Origin: Psychroflexus sediminis
Lineage (GTDB): Bacteria; Bacteroidota; Bacteroidia; Flavobacteriales; Flavobacteriaceae
Length of the DNA: 64,000 nt
Direction of reading: 5' to 3'
NCBI RefSeq assembly: GCF_900099815.1
Contig: NZ_FNCW01000010.1
Coordinates: 62,001-126,000 of the forward strand
Made by a program: the position numbers and the translations under genes. This document shows, piece by piece, positions 26,378 through 35,200 of the stretch. The notes under the pieces were generated by a model. That model searched no databases, had not been told where the DNA came from, and worked only from the letters and a program-made list of their open reading frames with translations. Position 1 is the stretch's first letter. The number at the start of each line of letters is the position of its first letter.

Positions 26378-27445
26378 ATGGATCATCAGGATTTTACCTA
26401 TAAAACACCACAGCTTTTACCGGATCTCGATACCTACAGATCTGAAGCGCCAAGCAATATTGCACTGGTTAAATACTGGGGGAAGTATGGAGAGCAATTA
26501 CCAAAAAATGCGTCGATAAGCTACACCTTGAAGAATTGTAAAACCCAAACTGAAGTCATCCTGAAAAAGCGCATAGAAGCTGATGATCAGTTTCATTATG
26601 AGGTCTTCTTAGACCGTGAACTCAAGTCGTCTTTTAAACCTAAAATAGACAAATTCTTAAAACGAATAGAAGTCTATGTTCCCTTCTTAAAGTCTTTTCA
26701 GTTTGAAATTCATACCAAAAACACTTTTCCGCACAGCAGCGGCATAGCATCATCAGCCAGTGGTATGGCGGCGCTAGCCAAATGTTTTGTAGTTATGCAG
26801 GCTTCGGTACAACCAGAACTAACCGAAACCTTTCAAGCTCAGAAGGCTTCTTTTTTAGCCAGGCTGGGGTCGGGAAGTGCCTGCAGAAGCACCGGTGGTA
26901 AACTTGTGGTCTGGGGGAAACATAAAGATATAGAAGGCAGCTCCGGCTTTTATGGGATTGATTATCCGTATGAAGTTCATAACAATTTCAGAAATTTCAG
27001 GGATTCTATTCTATTGATAGATGAAGGTGAGAAGCAGGTTAGCAGTAGCCTGGGTCATGATCTGATGCACGGTCATCCCTTCGCAGAACAGCGCTTTGAG
27101 CAGGCAGATTCAAACCTGACTAAATTGAAACCGATTTTAGCTCAAGGAAATTTCGATGAGTTTTTTGCCTTAGTCGAGTCTGAAGCTTTATCCCTTCACG
27201 CCATGATGATGACCAGCTCGCCTTATTTTATTTTGATGCAGCCTAACACTTTACAGGTTATCAATAAAATCTGGGAATTTAGGAAATCTGAAGAAGTGCC
27301 AGTAGGCTTTACCTTAGATGCGGGAGCCAATGTCCATATCTTATATCCAGAATCATCAGAAACTAAAGTGAGAGTTTTTATCGAGGACCATTTACTTCAA
27401 TTTTGCCAGGGAGAAAAAGTGATTCACGATCAAATTCAATTTTAA
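26378..27445 (+). CDS. mvaD: diphosphomevalonate decarboxylase
   Basis: A 355-residue GHMP-superfamily enzyme giving isopentenyl diphosphate in the mevalonate route. APSNIALVKYWGKYGEQLPKNASISYTL (about 24-51) is the signature N-terminal motif. PHSSGIASSASGMAALA (about 120-136) is the ATP loop, SGSACRSTGG (about 167-176) holds catalytic Ser and Arg, and LDAGANVHILYP (about 317-328) supplies the catalytic Asp. It starts an operon-like run with mevalonate kinase and a prenyltransferase. Confidence 0.94.
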   Translation: MDHQDFTYKTPQLLPDLDTYRSEAPSNIALVKYWGKYGEQLPKNASISYTLKNCKTQTEVILKKRIEADDQFHYEVFLDRELKSSFKPKIDKFLKRIEVYVPFLKSFQFEIHTKNTFPHSSGIASSASGMAALAKCFVVMQASVQPELTETFQAQKASFLARLGSGSACRSTGGKLVVWGKHKDIEGSSGFYGIDYPYEVHNNFRNFRDSILLIDEGEKQVSSSLGHDLMHGHPFAEQRFEQADSNLTKLKPILAQGNFDEFFALVESEALSLHAMMMTSSPYFILMQPNTLQVINKIWEFRKSEEVPVGFTLDAGANVHILYPESSETKVRVFIEDHLLQFCQGEKVIHDQIQF

Positions 27446-27601
27446 TCTTGTTTTAAGTTTTCGAATAAATAGTAAACAAAATACGCTAAATTTGTCGTAT
27501 ATTAATTCTATGTCAGATATCTTTTCTTAAATGTGATGGTTTATTTCCTAAGAATCAGTAATATTTGCAGAAGTAATTAATTTTATCTTAAGTTCACTAT
27601 T

Positions 27602-28540
27602 ATGAAAGGACCTCTATTTTATTCAAAGATTCTATTGTTTGGAGAATATGGTATCATTAAAGATTCCAAAGGTTTATCGATTCCTTATAATTTTTACAAT
27701 GGAGCTTTGAAAGTAGATGAACATCCGGATGAAAAAGCGATTAAATCGAATAAAGAACTCAAGCGATTTTCATCTTACCTGGAGAACCTAAATCTAGAAA
27801 AAAGTACCCCAGTTCGTTTCGATTTGGATTCTCTGAATGAAGATATCGAAAAAGGGATGTATTTTGACAGCAGCATTCCACAAGGTTATGGTGTAGGAAG
27901 TAGTGGTGCGCTTGTTGCAGCGATTTATGACAAGTATGCATTCGATAAAATCACAGTCTTAGAGAACCTGTCTAAAGATAAACTCCTCAAACTAAAGACT
28001 ATTTTTTCCAAGATGGAATCTTTTTTCCACGGAAAATCTTCAGGCCTGGATCCGCTTAACAGTTATTTAAGCTTACCAATTCTCATCAATTCCAAAGATA
28101 ACATTGAACCTGCAGGGATTCCTTCACAAACTCAAAATGGAAATGGAGCTGTCTTTTTGTTGGACAGCGGTATTGTTGGAGAAACAGCCCCAATGGTACA
28201 AATCTTTATGGATAGTATGAAACAGGAAGGCTTTAGAAACATCATCAAAGATAAGTTTGTAAAACACACCGATGCCTGTGTAGATAACTTCTTAGCAGGA
28301 GATTTCAAATCCCTTTTCGGAAATATAAAACACCTATCCAATGTGGTTTTGGATAACTTCAAACCTATGATTCCTAAGCAGTTTCATGAGTTATGGAGAA
28401 AAGGTATCGAAACCAACGATTATTATCTCAAGCTCTGTGGTTCTGGAGGTGGAGGCTATATTTTAGGCTTTACCCAGGATTTTGAGAAAGCCAAAAAAGC
28501 TTTGAAAGATCACAAGCTAGAAGTGGTTTATACGTTTTAA
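27602..28540 (+). CDS. mevalonate kinase-like GHMP kinase
   Basis: A 312-residue GHMP kinase. YSKILLFGEYGIIKDSKG (6-23) is the N-terminal substrate motif, PQGYGVGSSGALVAAIYDKY (about 93-112) the ATP loop, and KLCGSGGGGYILGF (about 278-291) the third GHMP motif. The neighbour mvaD and the FHGKSSGLDPLNSYLS segment, typical of mevalonate kinase, support phosphorylation of mevalonate. A 156-base gap separates it from mvaD, with a TAAATTTG box at 27487. Confidence 0.87.
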   Translation: MKGPLFYSKILLFGEYGIIKDSKGLSIPYNFYNGALKVDEHPDEKAIKSNKELKRFSSYLENLNLEKSTPVRFDLDSLNEDIEKGMYFDSSIPQGYGVGSSGALVAAIYDKYAFDKITVLENLSKDKLLKLKTIFSKMESFFHGKSSGLDPLNSYLSLPILINSKDNIEPAGIPSQTQNGNGAVFLLDSGIVGETAPMVQIFMDSMKQEGFRNIIKDKFVKHTDACVDNFLAGDFKSLFGNIKHLSNVVLDNFKPMIPKQFHELWRKGIETNDYYLKLCGSGGGGYILGFTQDFEKAKKALKDHKLEVVYTF

Positions 28541-28553
28541 AAACCTTTAAGAC

Positions 28554-29456
28554 ATGTCTCGAGAGAACAAACGGCTTTGGCTCAAATTTTTGAGTTTGTT
28601 CTCCGTTATTCGCGGTTATAACATCCTGGTTATTATTATCGCTCAATATTTAGCCTCCATTTTTATAATGGCTCACCATTTGCCTGCGCGCCAGGTGATC
28701 TTAGATCCGAATCTTTTTTTAATTGTGATCTCTACAGCATTAGCCATAGCTTCAGGCTATCTCATCAATAATTTCTACGATTCTGAAAAGGACCTGATCA
28801 ATCGGCCTCGAAAGACCTTACTGGATAATTACGTCAGCCAAAAGACCAAGCTTGGTGTCTATTTCACGCTTAATCTGCTTAGCGTTATTATCGCTAGTTA
28901 TGTTAGCTTTAAAGCTGTGCTTTTCTTTTCGCTTTACATCTTTGTATTGTGGCTGTATTCTCACAAGCTAAAGCGTTATCCTTTTTTAGGCACCCTTACG
29001 GCTGGTTTGGTAGCTATTTTGCCTTTCTTCATCATTTTTGTGTATTATAGAAATTTTGAAGCGGTGATTTTTGTTCACGCCATCTTTTTATTTTTTATTA
29101 TCCTGATCAGAGAACTCGTTAAAGATCTCGAAAACCTGAAAGGTGACTTCACCTTGGATTATTCTACAATTCCCGTAAAATACAGCGTAAAATTCACAAA
29201 AAGGCTTATTTCTGTTCTGGTCATTTCCACTATTGTGCCAGCACTGATTCTAATTCTTTTTTTCGACTCAGGCCTTATGGATTATTACTTCCTCTTATGT
29301 GTGGTGTTGCTCTTAATATTCCTGTTTCAGCTCTGGAGGTCAGAGCAAAAAATGCACTACCTCTTGCTGCATAACCTTTTGAAATTTGTCATTTTGCTTG
29401 GCGTGTTTAGTATCATCTTAATCGATATTGAAGCGGTGATCAATAGGCTGTTTTAA
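28554..29456 (+). CDS. UbiA-family prenyltransferase (geranylgeranylglycerol-phosphate type)
   Basis: A 300-residue membrane prenyltransferase with about eight or nine helices. The first Asp motif is NNFYDSEKDLINRPRKT (about 77-93) and the second is RELVKDLENLKGDF (about 186-199); the KDxExxxGD form is typical of digeranylgeranylglyceryl-phosphate synthase-like members. Position directly behind two mevalonate genes suggests it uses an isoprenoid diphosphate. The acceptor (glycerol phosphate, quinone or other) is unknown. The gene ends 5 bases before a perfect palindrome. Confidence 0.85.
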   Translation: MSRENKRLWLKFLSLFSVIRGYNILVIIIAQYLASIFIMAHHLPARQVILDPNLFLIVISTALAIASGYLINNFYDSEKDLINRPRKTLLDNYVSQKTKLGVYFTLNLLSVIIASYVSFKAVLFFSLYIFVLWLYSHKLKRYPFLGTLTAGLVAILPFFIIFVYYRNFEAVIFVHAIFLFFIILIRELVKDLENLKGDFTLDYSTIPVKYSVKFTKRLISVLVISTIVPALILILFFDSGLMDYYFLLCVVLLLIFLFQLWRSEQKMHYLLLHNLLKFVILLGVFSIILIDIEAVINRLF

Positions 29457-29460
29457 CCTC

Positions 29461-29498
29461 AGACCTCACAGTCTCGAAACTTCGAGACTGTGAGGTCT
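29461..29498. repeat. perfect 18-bp palindromic repeat
   Basis: AGACCTCACAGTCTCGAA (29461-29478) is exactly complementary to 29481-29498, with only AC between. There is no T run after it, so it is not a textbook terminator, although it could end transcription of the upstream operon. The AGACCTC...GAGGTCT ends resemble dispersed intergenic palindromes that I recall from Flavobacteriia. Confidence 0.85.
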
Positions 29499-29725
29499 AG
29501 ATATCCAGCTTAGTTCTAAACTTTGACTTAATGTTTCGTCCTACATGTAAGGGTTGAGCTTCTATTAAACGATTTTATACAAAGTTTGCGAAATGCCTGA
29601 AGCTTTCTCGGCAACAGATACTAACACGAAGCCTGCTGCGCCGCAAAAGCTTACTGTCGTAACTACTCACAAGTTTTTGCAGTGGCAATACCTGCCTGTG
29701 TAGCTAAAGGCAGGTCTGAAGAGCA
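29499..29725. other. gene-free stretch with a second small palindrome, possible dispersed element
   Basis: No convincing reading frame. Near the right end ACCTGCCT (29690-29697) pairs with AGGCAGGT (29708-29715). The middle part is richer in GC than other spacers and has short broken frames on the minus strand. Together with the palindrome at 29461 it looks like a non-coding repeat element or gene remnant. Confidence 0.45.
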
Positions 29726-30406
29726 TTATTCTTTGGGGAGATACTCAAGCTTAAGGATGTCAATATCCCTGATAAGCTTTTCGATTTCATCGGGATTGGT
29801 GCCGTCGTAAAAACCACGAATGCGTTTTTCCTTGTCTATTAATACAAAATTTTCGGTATGGATGAGGTCGTATTTACCGCCGTCACCTTCAGATTTTGAT
29901 GCCAAATATTCCTTCCGGGCAAGATTGTAAATCTGTTTTTTATCACCTGTTACCAAGTTCCATTTACTATCGATAACTCCTTTTTCCAGGGCATATTTTT
30001 TAAGCTGCGGGACATCGTCTATGTCCGGAGTAACACTGTGAGAAAGCAACAGAATATCTTCGTCGTCTTTGAATTCTTTCTGCAAGGTTTGCATGCTTTT
30101 GGCCATGTCTATGCAAATGCTTTGACAGGTGGTAAAAAAGAAATCAGCCACATAGATTTTGTCTTTATAATCCTTCTGCGTAATCGTGTCTCCGTTTTGA
30201 TTGACGAGTTTAAAATCATCCACTTTGTGGTATTTCCTAACGTATTGAACGGTGGTATCCACGAGCTCTGCCGTAACCATGCTGGGTTGATAAACGGGCA
30301 GTTTAGGTGTGGGGTCCAGTTGCCTGTAAATGAGAGTGATGATGACAGCGGAAAGCAGGAGCATCACTAGGGCGAAAAATTTGTACTTGGCAAAAAACTT
30401 GAGCAT
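29726..30406 (-). CDS. SCO1/SenC-family copper chaperone
   Basis: A 226-residue membrane-anchored thioredoxin-fold protein. One N-terminal helix (FFALVMLLLSAVIITLIY, about 10-27) is followed by the SCO domain, with FFFTTCQSICIDMAK (about 88-102), giving the CxxxC copper site, and the distal His in YDLIHTENFVLID (about 176-188). It delivers copper to cytochrome oxidase CuA or acts in thiol redox. It is transcribed away from rseP. Confidence 0.92.
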   Translation of the reverse strand: MLKFFAKYKFFALVMLLLSAVIITLIYRQLDPTPKLPVYQPSMVTAELVDTTVQYVRKYHKVDDFKLVNQNGDTITQKDYKDKIYVADFFFTTCQSICIDMAKSMQTLQKEFKDDEDILLLSHSVTPDIDDVPQLKKYALEKGVIDSKWNLVTGDKKQIYNLARKEYLASKSEGDGGKYDLIHTENFVLIDKEKRIRGFYDGTNPDEIEKLIRDIDILKLEYLPKE

Positions 30407-30423
30407 TTTAAATTTTTATACTG

Positions 30424-30431
30424 CAAAAATA
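30424..30431 (-). promoter_or_regulatory. -7 box (TATTTTTG) for the SCO1 gene
   Basis: TATTTTTG on the minus strand, 18 bases before the ATG at 30406. No TTTG at -33. Confidence 0.35.
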
Positions 30432-30527
30432 AGCCGAATGAGAATGCTGTTATGTCTCTTGGGTTACAATTATTTGTTAAGTCTAAGCAGTAGTCCATCA
30501 AAAATTTTTTATGCCCCGATAAAAGAT

Positions 30528-30535
30528 TACTTTTG
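30528..30535 (+). promoter_or_regulatory. -7 box (TACTTTTG) for rseP
   Basis: TACTTTTG fits TAnnTTTG and lies 20 bases before the rseP ATG at 30556. Confidence 0.35.
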
Positions 30536-30555
30536 CGGTTGAAAATTACATAGTG

Positions 30556-31920
30556 ATGGATCCATTTTTTATAAAAGCTATACAACTCCTTTTGAGTTTG
30601 TCTATACTTATTGTTTTGCACGAGTTAGGTCACTTTATTCCTGCCAAACTTTTCAATACCAGAGTTGAAAAATTCTATTTGTTTTTTGATGTAAAATTTT
30701 CTCTTTTCAAAAAGAAAATAGGCGATACGGTCTATGGAATTGGATGGCTGCCGCTGGGTGGTTATGTCAAAATTTCGGGGATGATCGATGAGAGTATGGA
30801 TAAGGAACAAATGTCCAAACCTCCTGAGCCCTGGGAGTTTCGAAGTAAGCCGGCCTGGCAGAGGCTTATCATCATGCTTGGTGGCGTGACGGTGAACATT
30901 GTTCTTGGTTTCCTGATTTATATGATGGTGCTGTTTGTGTATGGTGAAAATTATTTATCTCCGGACGTATTCGATGACGGTCTGGAAACCGCTGAGGTGA
31001 TGAAAGATTACGGCTTCATGGACGGTGATAAGATTTTGAGTGTTGACGGAGAACCTTTACAAAGCCAGATCGATATCAATAAATACCTTTTGTTGAGAAA
31101 TGTGAATACCGTAGAAGTGCAGCATCCTACCGGAACCACAGAAACGATCTCACTACCCGAAGATATCGGTCAGCGGTTGTTTCAATCGGGAAGCCTGCAG
31201 CCTTTTTCTCCGGTTAAACAACCGATAATCGACTCTGTGCTGGCAGATTCCCCTGCTGCAAAGGCAGGGCTGCAAAAAGGTGATTTGATCACGTCGGTTA
31301 ACGGAGAAAAGGTGAATTACTGGCACGAATTCAGAGAAAAAGTAGAAGCCAGCCAGGGACAGACCATCTCTTTAACCTATGATTCAACACCCGAGGCCAA
31401 CCCGGGTCTTGATAAAGAACTCAACGGGGAAGGCTTTGGCAAGGCAGACGTCACGACCAATGAAGAAGGCAATATTGGCGTGTACACGTCAGCTATAACG
31501 GCTGATGATATTTTGACCAGGGATTACAGTTTCGGAGAAAGCATAGGGGCGGGATTTGATTTTGCCTACTGGACGCTTCACGATTACGCTGCCCAGTTCA
31601 AATACGTGTTTACCAAAAAAGGAGCCACTCAGGTTGGAGGATTTGGTGCTATAGGAGGTTTGTTTCCCGAGGCGTGGGACTGGAAGGCCTTCTGGACGAC
31701 AACCGCCTTTATTTCTATTATTCTAGCCTTTATGAATATACTTCCTATCCCTGCTTTGGATGGAGGGCATGTCATGTTCCTGCTCTACGAGATGATTTCC
31801 GGTCGTAAGCCCAATGAAAAGGTTATGGAATATGCCCAAATGATTGGTTTCTTTATAATTATAGCCTTGGTCCTGTTTGCTAATGGTAATGACGTTTACC
31901 GCTGGCTGACGGGTGGTTAA
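30556..31920 (+). CDS. rseP: RseP site-2 zinc metalloprotease
   Basis: About 454 residues (ATG at 30556 preferred to GTG at 30553). It is an intramembrane protease that cuts anti-sigma factors and signal-peptide remnants. LHELGHFIPAKLF (about 21-33) contains the HExxH zinc site. A PDZ region (DSVLADSPAAKAGLQKGDLITSVNGE) lies near 225-250, and the second metal motif, NILPIPALDGGHVMF, near 390-404. It could process the RskA-like anti-sigma encoded nearby (inference). Confidence 0.94.
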   Translation: MDPFFIKAIQLLLSLSILIVLHELGHFIPAKLFNTRVEKFYLFFDVKFSLFKKKIGDTVYGIGWLPLGGYVKISGMIDESMDKEQMSKPPEPWEFRSKPAWQRLIIMLGGVTVNIVLGFLIYMMVLFVYGENYLSPDVFDDGLETAEVMKDYGFMDGDKILSVDGEPLQSQIDINKYLLLRNVNTVEVQHPTGTTETISLPEDIGQRLFQSGSLQPFSPVKQPIIDSVLADSPAAKAGLQKGDLITSVNGEKVNYWHEFREKVEASQGQTISLTYDSTPEANPGLDKELNGEGFGKADVTTNEEGNIGVYTSAITADDILTRDYSFGESIGAGFDFAYWTLHDYAAQFKYVFTKKGATQVGGFGAIGGLFPEAWDWKAFWTTTAFISIILAFMNILPIPALDGGHVMFLLYEMISGRKPNEKVMEYAQMIGFFIIIALVLFANGNDVYRWLTGG

Positions 31921-31946
31921 AAATTAATTTTTTTTCCAAAAAATAT

Positions 31947-31976
31947 TTTGTGAAACTAAATATTGGTTTATATTTG
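31947..31976 (+). promoter_or_regulatory. promoter for tRNA-Asn (TTTG, 18-base spacer, TATATTTG)
   Basis: TTTG (31947-31950) and TATATTTG (31969-31976) match the -33 and -7 consensus. The tRNA begins 39 bases downstream. One of the best promoter matches in the window. Confidence 0.65.
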
Positions 31977-32014
31977 CAACCGCAAAACACGAGAGTTTTT
32001 TACATCATATAAAT

Positions 32015-32088
32015 TCCCCCTTAGCTCAGTTGGTTAGAGCATCTGACTGTTAATCAGAGGGTCCAAAGTTCGAGTCTTTGAGGGGGAG
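32015..32088 (+). tRNA. tRNA-Asn (anticodon GTT)
   Basis: A 74-base cloverleaf. Acceptor TCCCCCT (32015-32021) pairs with AGGGGGA (32081-32087), discriminator G32088. The anticodon stem TCTGA/TCAGA holds the loop CTGTTAA with anticodon GTT at 32049-32051. The T loop reads GTTCGAGT. CCA is not encoded. Confidence 0.96.
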
Positions 32089-32098
32089 CTTAATAATC

Positions 32099-32128
32099 AA
32101 AGCCTTACGTAATCGTAAGGCTTTTTTT
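32099..32128 (+). terminator. rho-independent terminator after tRNA-Asn
   Basis: AAAGCCTTACG (32099-32109) pairs perfectly with CGTAAGGCTTT (32114-32124) around a TAAT loop, followed by a T run. Confidence 0.92.
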
Positions 32129-32499
32129 ATTTTCATTTCTAACACAAAGCGGTTATTAAGATAATTTTCAAGGCATCTTAAATAAAAAAGCATCAATTTG
32201 CATTTTATATTTATACATTCCTTTGGTTCTAAGCTTTTCAGGCAGCCTTTCAACTTCTCTTTACATTATGCTCTTTAAGCTTTTAAACATCCCATGATTT
32301 AACCTGTTCTTTTGTCTTCGTAAGCTTGAAAAAAATTTAATATGTAAAATTTAGTTGCATTTTTCATTTTTGATCAAGCAGGTAAACCCCAATTTAAGAA
32401 ATGCTTTTATTGCTATGTTTCGGCATTTTGGGTATGAATATTTTAATTTTTTTAACCAGAAAATGTGCTATGTATACAAGGGTTAAAGAGTGTTAATCC
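32129..32499. other. gene-free AT-rich stretch
   Basis: About 370 bases between the tRNA terminator and the next promoter. Every frame is short and broken, and no tRNA-like fold, strong inverted repeat or repeat array is seen. It is very AT-rich. A small RNA cannot be excluded by eye. Confidence 0.4.
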
Positions 32500-32532
32500 T
32501 TTGTCTGATAGCCTATTATTTTTTTATATTTG
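32500..32532 (+). promoter_or_regulatory. promoter for the DUF2383-like gene (TTTG, 21-base spacer, TATATTTG)
   Basis: TTTG (32500-32503), 21 bases, TATATTTG (32525-32532): a complete match to the Bacteroidota consensus, 23 bases before the ATG at 32556. Confidence 0.7.
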
Positions 32533-32555
32533 AAGGAATCAAAAAATTAAATAAA

Positions 32556-33002
32556 ATGAAATACACAGAAAAAGTTTCAAATAAACTCAATGAACTATTA
32601 GAAAAAAATTACGATGCAGAGGCTGGATATATAGCAGCTAAAGACAATGTAAAAGACAGTAATTTAAAAAATTTCTTTAAGGAAAGAGCAACCGATAGAT
32701 ATGATTTCGGTCATGAACTTAAAGCAGAAATCAAATCTTTCGGCGAAGAGCCGGACAAAGGAACAAGCTTAAAAGGAGATGCTCATCGGGTCTGGATGAA
32801 CCTGAAATCAACATTTTCCAGTGATAGTGATGAAGCTGTGCTAAAAGAAGCGATTAGAGGAGAAAAAAAGGCCCTAGAAGATTATAATGATATCCTAAAA
32901 GAACTTGATCTTCCTGCTTCCACAAGAACAGTGCTGGAGAAACACCGTAGCAGTGTACAGGCATCGCTAGATCATGTAAAGACTATTAAAGATTTCGCGT
33001 AA
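32556..33002 (+). CDS. PA2169-type four-helix-bundle protein (DUF2383)
   Basis: About 148 residues from MKYTEKVSN; a longer start at 32490 would place the promoter inside the gene. The ferritin-like helical bundle pattern is clear: KLNELLEKNYDAEAGYIAAKDNV (about 8-30), RATDRYDFGHELKAEI, EAVLKEAIRGEKKALEDYNDIL (about 97-118) and LEKHRSSVQASLDHVKTI at the end. The function is unknown; it is often stress-linked in other bacteria. It has its own promoter and terminator. Confidence 0.85.
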   Translation: MKYTEKVSNKLNELLEKNYDAEAGYIAAKDNVKDSNLKNFFKERATDRYDFGHELKAEIKSFGEEPDKGTSLKGDAHRVWMNLKSTFSSDSDEAVLKEAIRGEKKALEDYNDILKELDLPASTRTVLEKHRSSVQASLDHVKTIKDFA

Positions 33003-33030
33003 GTATTTCAATGACTTAATCATAGACACA

Positions 33031-33059
33031 GAGGCTGCTATTTTGCAGCCTCTTTTTTT
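33031..33059 (+). terminator. rho-independent terminator after the DUF2383-like gene
   Basis: GAGGCTGC (33031-33038) pairs with GCAGCCTC (33045-33052), loop TATTTT, followed by seven T. Confidence 0.92.
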
Positions 33060-33220
33060 GTTTAAAAATGATCTGATGTGCTATATGATGTAGTGCATTG
33101 ATAATCTGTTTAAGGGGAGTTTTGTTATAAGCCAAAACCCTGACTTCATTTTAATACTGTATATTTAATTGCATTATAAGCTAAACCTCATTTTTAATCT
33201 AATCTTCAAAACCAATACTT

Positions 33221-33748
33221 ATGAACTGGATATATAATTCGGCGGATCCTCTTCTTGTAACTTTAGCCTCCTGCCTGGGTGTGTTTATATCAATAATTAT
33301 AGCTACTCGATTAATAGGGCTTCGATCTTTTGCTAATTTTTCAGCCTATGATTTTGTATTGACATTAGCCATCGGAAGTATAACCGCTTCTGTTCTGACG
33401 ACCGCAATAACATTAACCCATGGTTCTGTAGCCATTTTTGGATTGATGCTTTTGACCTATATTTTTTCAATTCTACAAAGACGCTCCGGATTTTTTGACA
33501 GCCTGGTCTCGAATAAGCCACTTTTACTGATGGATGCTTCAGAAATACTCTATGACAATCTTAAAAAGGCCAGAATTCAGGAAAAGCAATTGATTACAAA
33601 ACTTAGAGAAGCCAATGTGTATAATTTTGATCAGGTTCTGGCAGTTGTCCTTGAAACAACAGGAGATATTACGGTGCTTCATAAGTCTTCAGCCTCCAAA
33701 GATTTACATCTCGATGAAGAAATTTTGCGTGATGTCTCCCGAAAATAA
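33221..33748 (+). CDS. DUF421/YetF-family membrane protein
   Basis: A 175-residue protein with three N-terminal membrane helices (about 10-30, 40-62 and 65-85) and a cytoplasmic YetF-type domain. IIIATRLIGLRSFANFSAYDFVLTLAIGSITASVL (about 25-59) is the family signature, and KPLLLMDASEILYDNLKKARIQEKQLITKLREANV (about 99-133) follows the usual pattern. The biochemical role is unknown; homologues are linked to spore and membrane properties. It is a single gene. Confidence 0.88.
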   Translation: MNWIYNSADPLLVTLASCLGVFISIIIATRLIGLRSFANFSAYDFVLTLAIGSITASVLTTAITLTHGSVAIFGLMLLTYIFSILQRRSGFFDSLVSNKPLLLMDASEILYDNLKKARIQEKQLITKLREANVYNFDQVLAVVLETTGDITVLHKSSASKDLHLDEEILRDVSRK

Positions 33749-33837
33749 GCAAAAAAGATATTCAGCCAAAATATTTATCTATTCCGTGAAGAGATATCAC
33801 TTGTATTTTTCTATTTTTAGTTCAAATATTATATCCC

Positions 33838-35112
33838 ATGAAATCAGTAGTATTCTTTTTTATATTTTTCTTAAGCCTGTCACTTTCAGCACAGCAGACT
33901 TATATCTATTGCGGAAATTTAGTAGACGTAGAGAAAGGTGAAATGCTTTCTGAAACCACTATCATTATAGAAAAGGACCTTATTGTTGAGGTTAAAAACG
34001 GCTTTGTAAACGTTCCAGAGAATTCAAAGTTGATAGATTTAAGAGAATCAACGGTTCTTCCGGGCTTATTTGATATGCATGTGCATTTAGAGTCTGAAAC
34101 ATCAGAAGACAAATACATAGAGCAGTTTACATTGAACGACGCTGACGTAGCCTTTGTAGCTCAAGCTCACGCCAAAACAACTTTGATGGCCGGCTTTACT
34201 TCCGTGAGAGATCTTGGTGGAAGTGGAGTCAATACAAGTTTAAGAGACGCTATAGCCAAAGGATTAGTCACTGGCCCGACGGTTTATTCTGCGGGCAAAG
34301 CCATTGCAACAACCGGAGGTCATGCCGATCCTACCAATGGTTATAAAGAAGATTTGATGGGAGTTCCAGGCCCGGCAGATGGCGTTATCAATGGTACGGC
34401 TGAAGCCAGAGAAGCTGTAAGACAGCGTTATAAAAACGGATCGGATGTTATCAAAATTACCGCGACTGGCGGAGTTTTAAGCGTAGCCAAAAGTGGTTCT
34501 AATCCTCAGTTTTTTGAAGATGAGATTAGGGCTATAGTAGAAACAGCAAACGATTACGGTATGTTAACAGCCGCTCATGCCCATGGAGACGAAGGCATGC
34601 AAAGAGCCATAAAAGCAGGGATAAAAACTATAGAACATGGGACATTGATGTCTGAAGAAACCATGGAACTGATGAAGCAATACGGTACTTACCTGGTTCC
34701 AACAATCACGGCAGGGAAAAGCGTAGCTGAACTGGCTAAAATTGTCGGGTATTATCCTGATTTAGTAGTTCCAAAAGCTAAAGCAATTGGTCCTCAGCTT
34801 CAGAATACTTTTGAAAAGGCTTATAAAAAGGGAGTGAATATAGCCTTCGGAACTGATGCCGGTGTTTTCAAACACGGCAATAACGCCAAAGAATTTGGTT
34901 ATATGGTAGAAGTGGGTATGCCAGCTATGGAGGCTATCCAGTCTGCTACTGTTATCCCGGCTCAATTGCTTAAGGTATATAGCCTTTATGGATCTATTGA
35001 TAAAGGAAAAAAAGCAGACATCATCGCTGTTAAAAAAAATCCGATTGAAGATATTTCAACTTTGGAAAATGTAATTTTCGTCATGAAGCATGGTAAAGTT
35101 GTAAAACAATAA
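33838..35112 (+). CDS. secreted amidohydrolase (imidazolonepropionase-like)
   Basis: A 424-residue enzyme with a signal peptide (MKSVVFFFIFFLSLSLSAQ). The amidohydrolase metal site is complete: FDMHVHLE (about 78-85), KITATGGVLS (the Lys region, about 202-211), AAHAHGDEG, IEHGTLM and FGTDAGVF (about 340-347). It resembles periplasmic Xaa-Pro dipeptidase/prolidase-like amidohydrolases. It probably cleaves peptides or cyclic amides outside the cytoplasm. A bidirectional terminator follows. Confidence 0.9.
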   Translation: MKSVVFFFIFFLSLSLSAQQTYIYCGNLVDVEKGEMLSETTIIIEKDLIVEVKNGFVNVPENSKLIDLRESTVLPGLFDMHVHLESETSEDKYIEQFTLNDADVAFVAQAHAKTTLMAGFTSVRDLGGSGVNTSLRDAIAKGLVTGPTVYSAGKAIATTGGHADPTNGYKEDLMGVPGPADGVINGTAEAREAVRQRYKNGSDVIKITATGGVLSVAKSGSNPQFFEDEIRAIVETANDYGMLTAAHAHGDEGMQRAIKAGIKTIEHGTLMSEETMELMKQYGTYLVPTITAGKSVAELAKIVGYYPDLVVPKAKAIGPQLQNTFEKAYKKGVNIAFGTDAGVFKHGNNAKEFGYMVEVGMPAMEAIQSATVIPAQLLKVYSLYGSIDKGKKADIIAVKKNPIEDISTLENVIFVMKHGKVVKQ

Positions 35113-35146
35113 GCCAGAATATTATTTTTATGTTGAGAATTTATAA

Positions 35147-35180
35147 AAAAAAGTCCGTTTTTCTTAACACGGACTTTTTT
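35147..35180. terminator. bidirectional terminator between the amidohydrolase gene and the small-protein operon
   Basis: AAAAAAGTCCGT (35147-35158) pairs with ACGGACTTTTTT (35169-35180). A-rich and T-rich flanks let it serve both the plus-strand amidohydrolase and the minus-strand operon. Confidence 0.88.
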
Positions 35181-35200
35181 AGTTTAAAACTCTGGAACAA

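Noticed and set aside
32050-32253. 67-codon frame on the minus strand
   Set aside because: It overlaps tRNA-Asn and its terminator, has no family features and no promoter; a chance frame.
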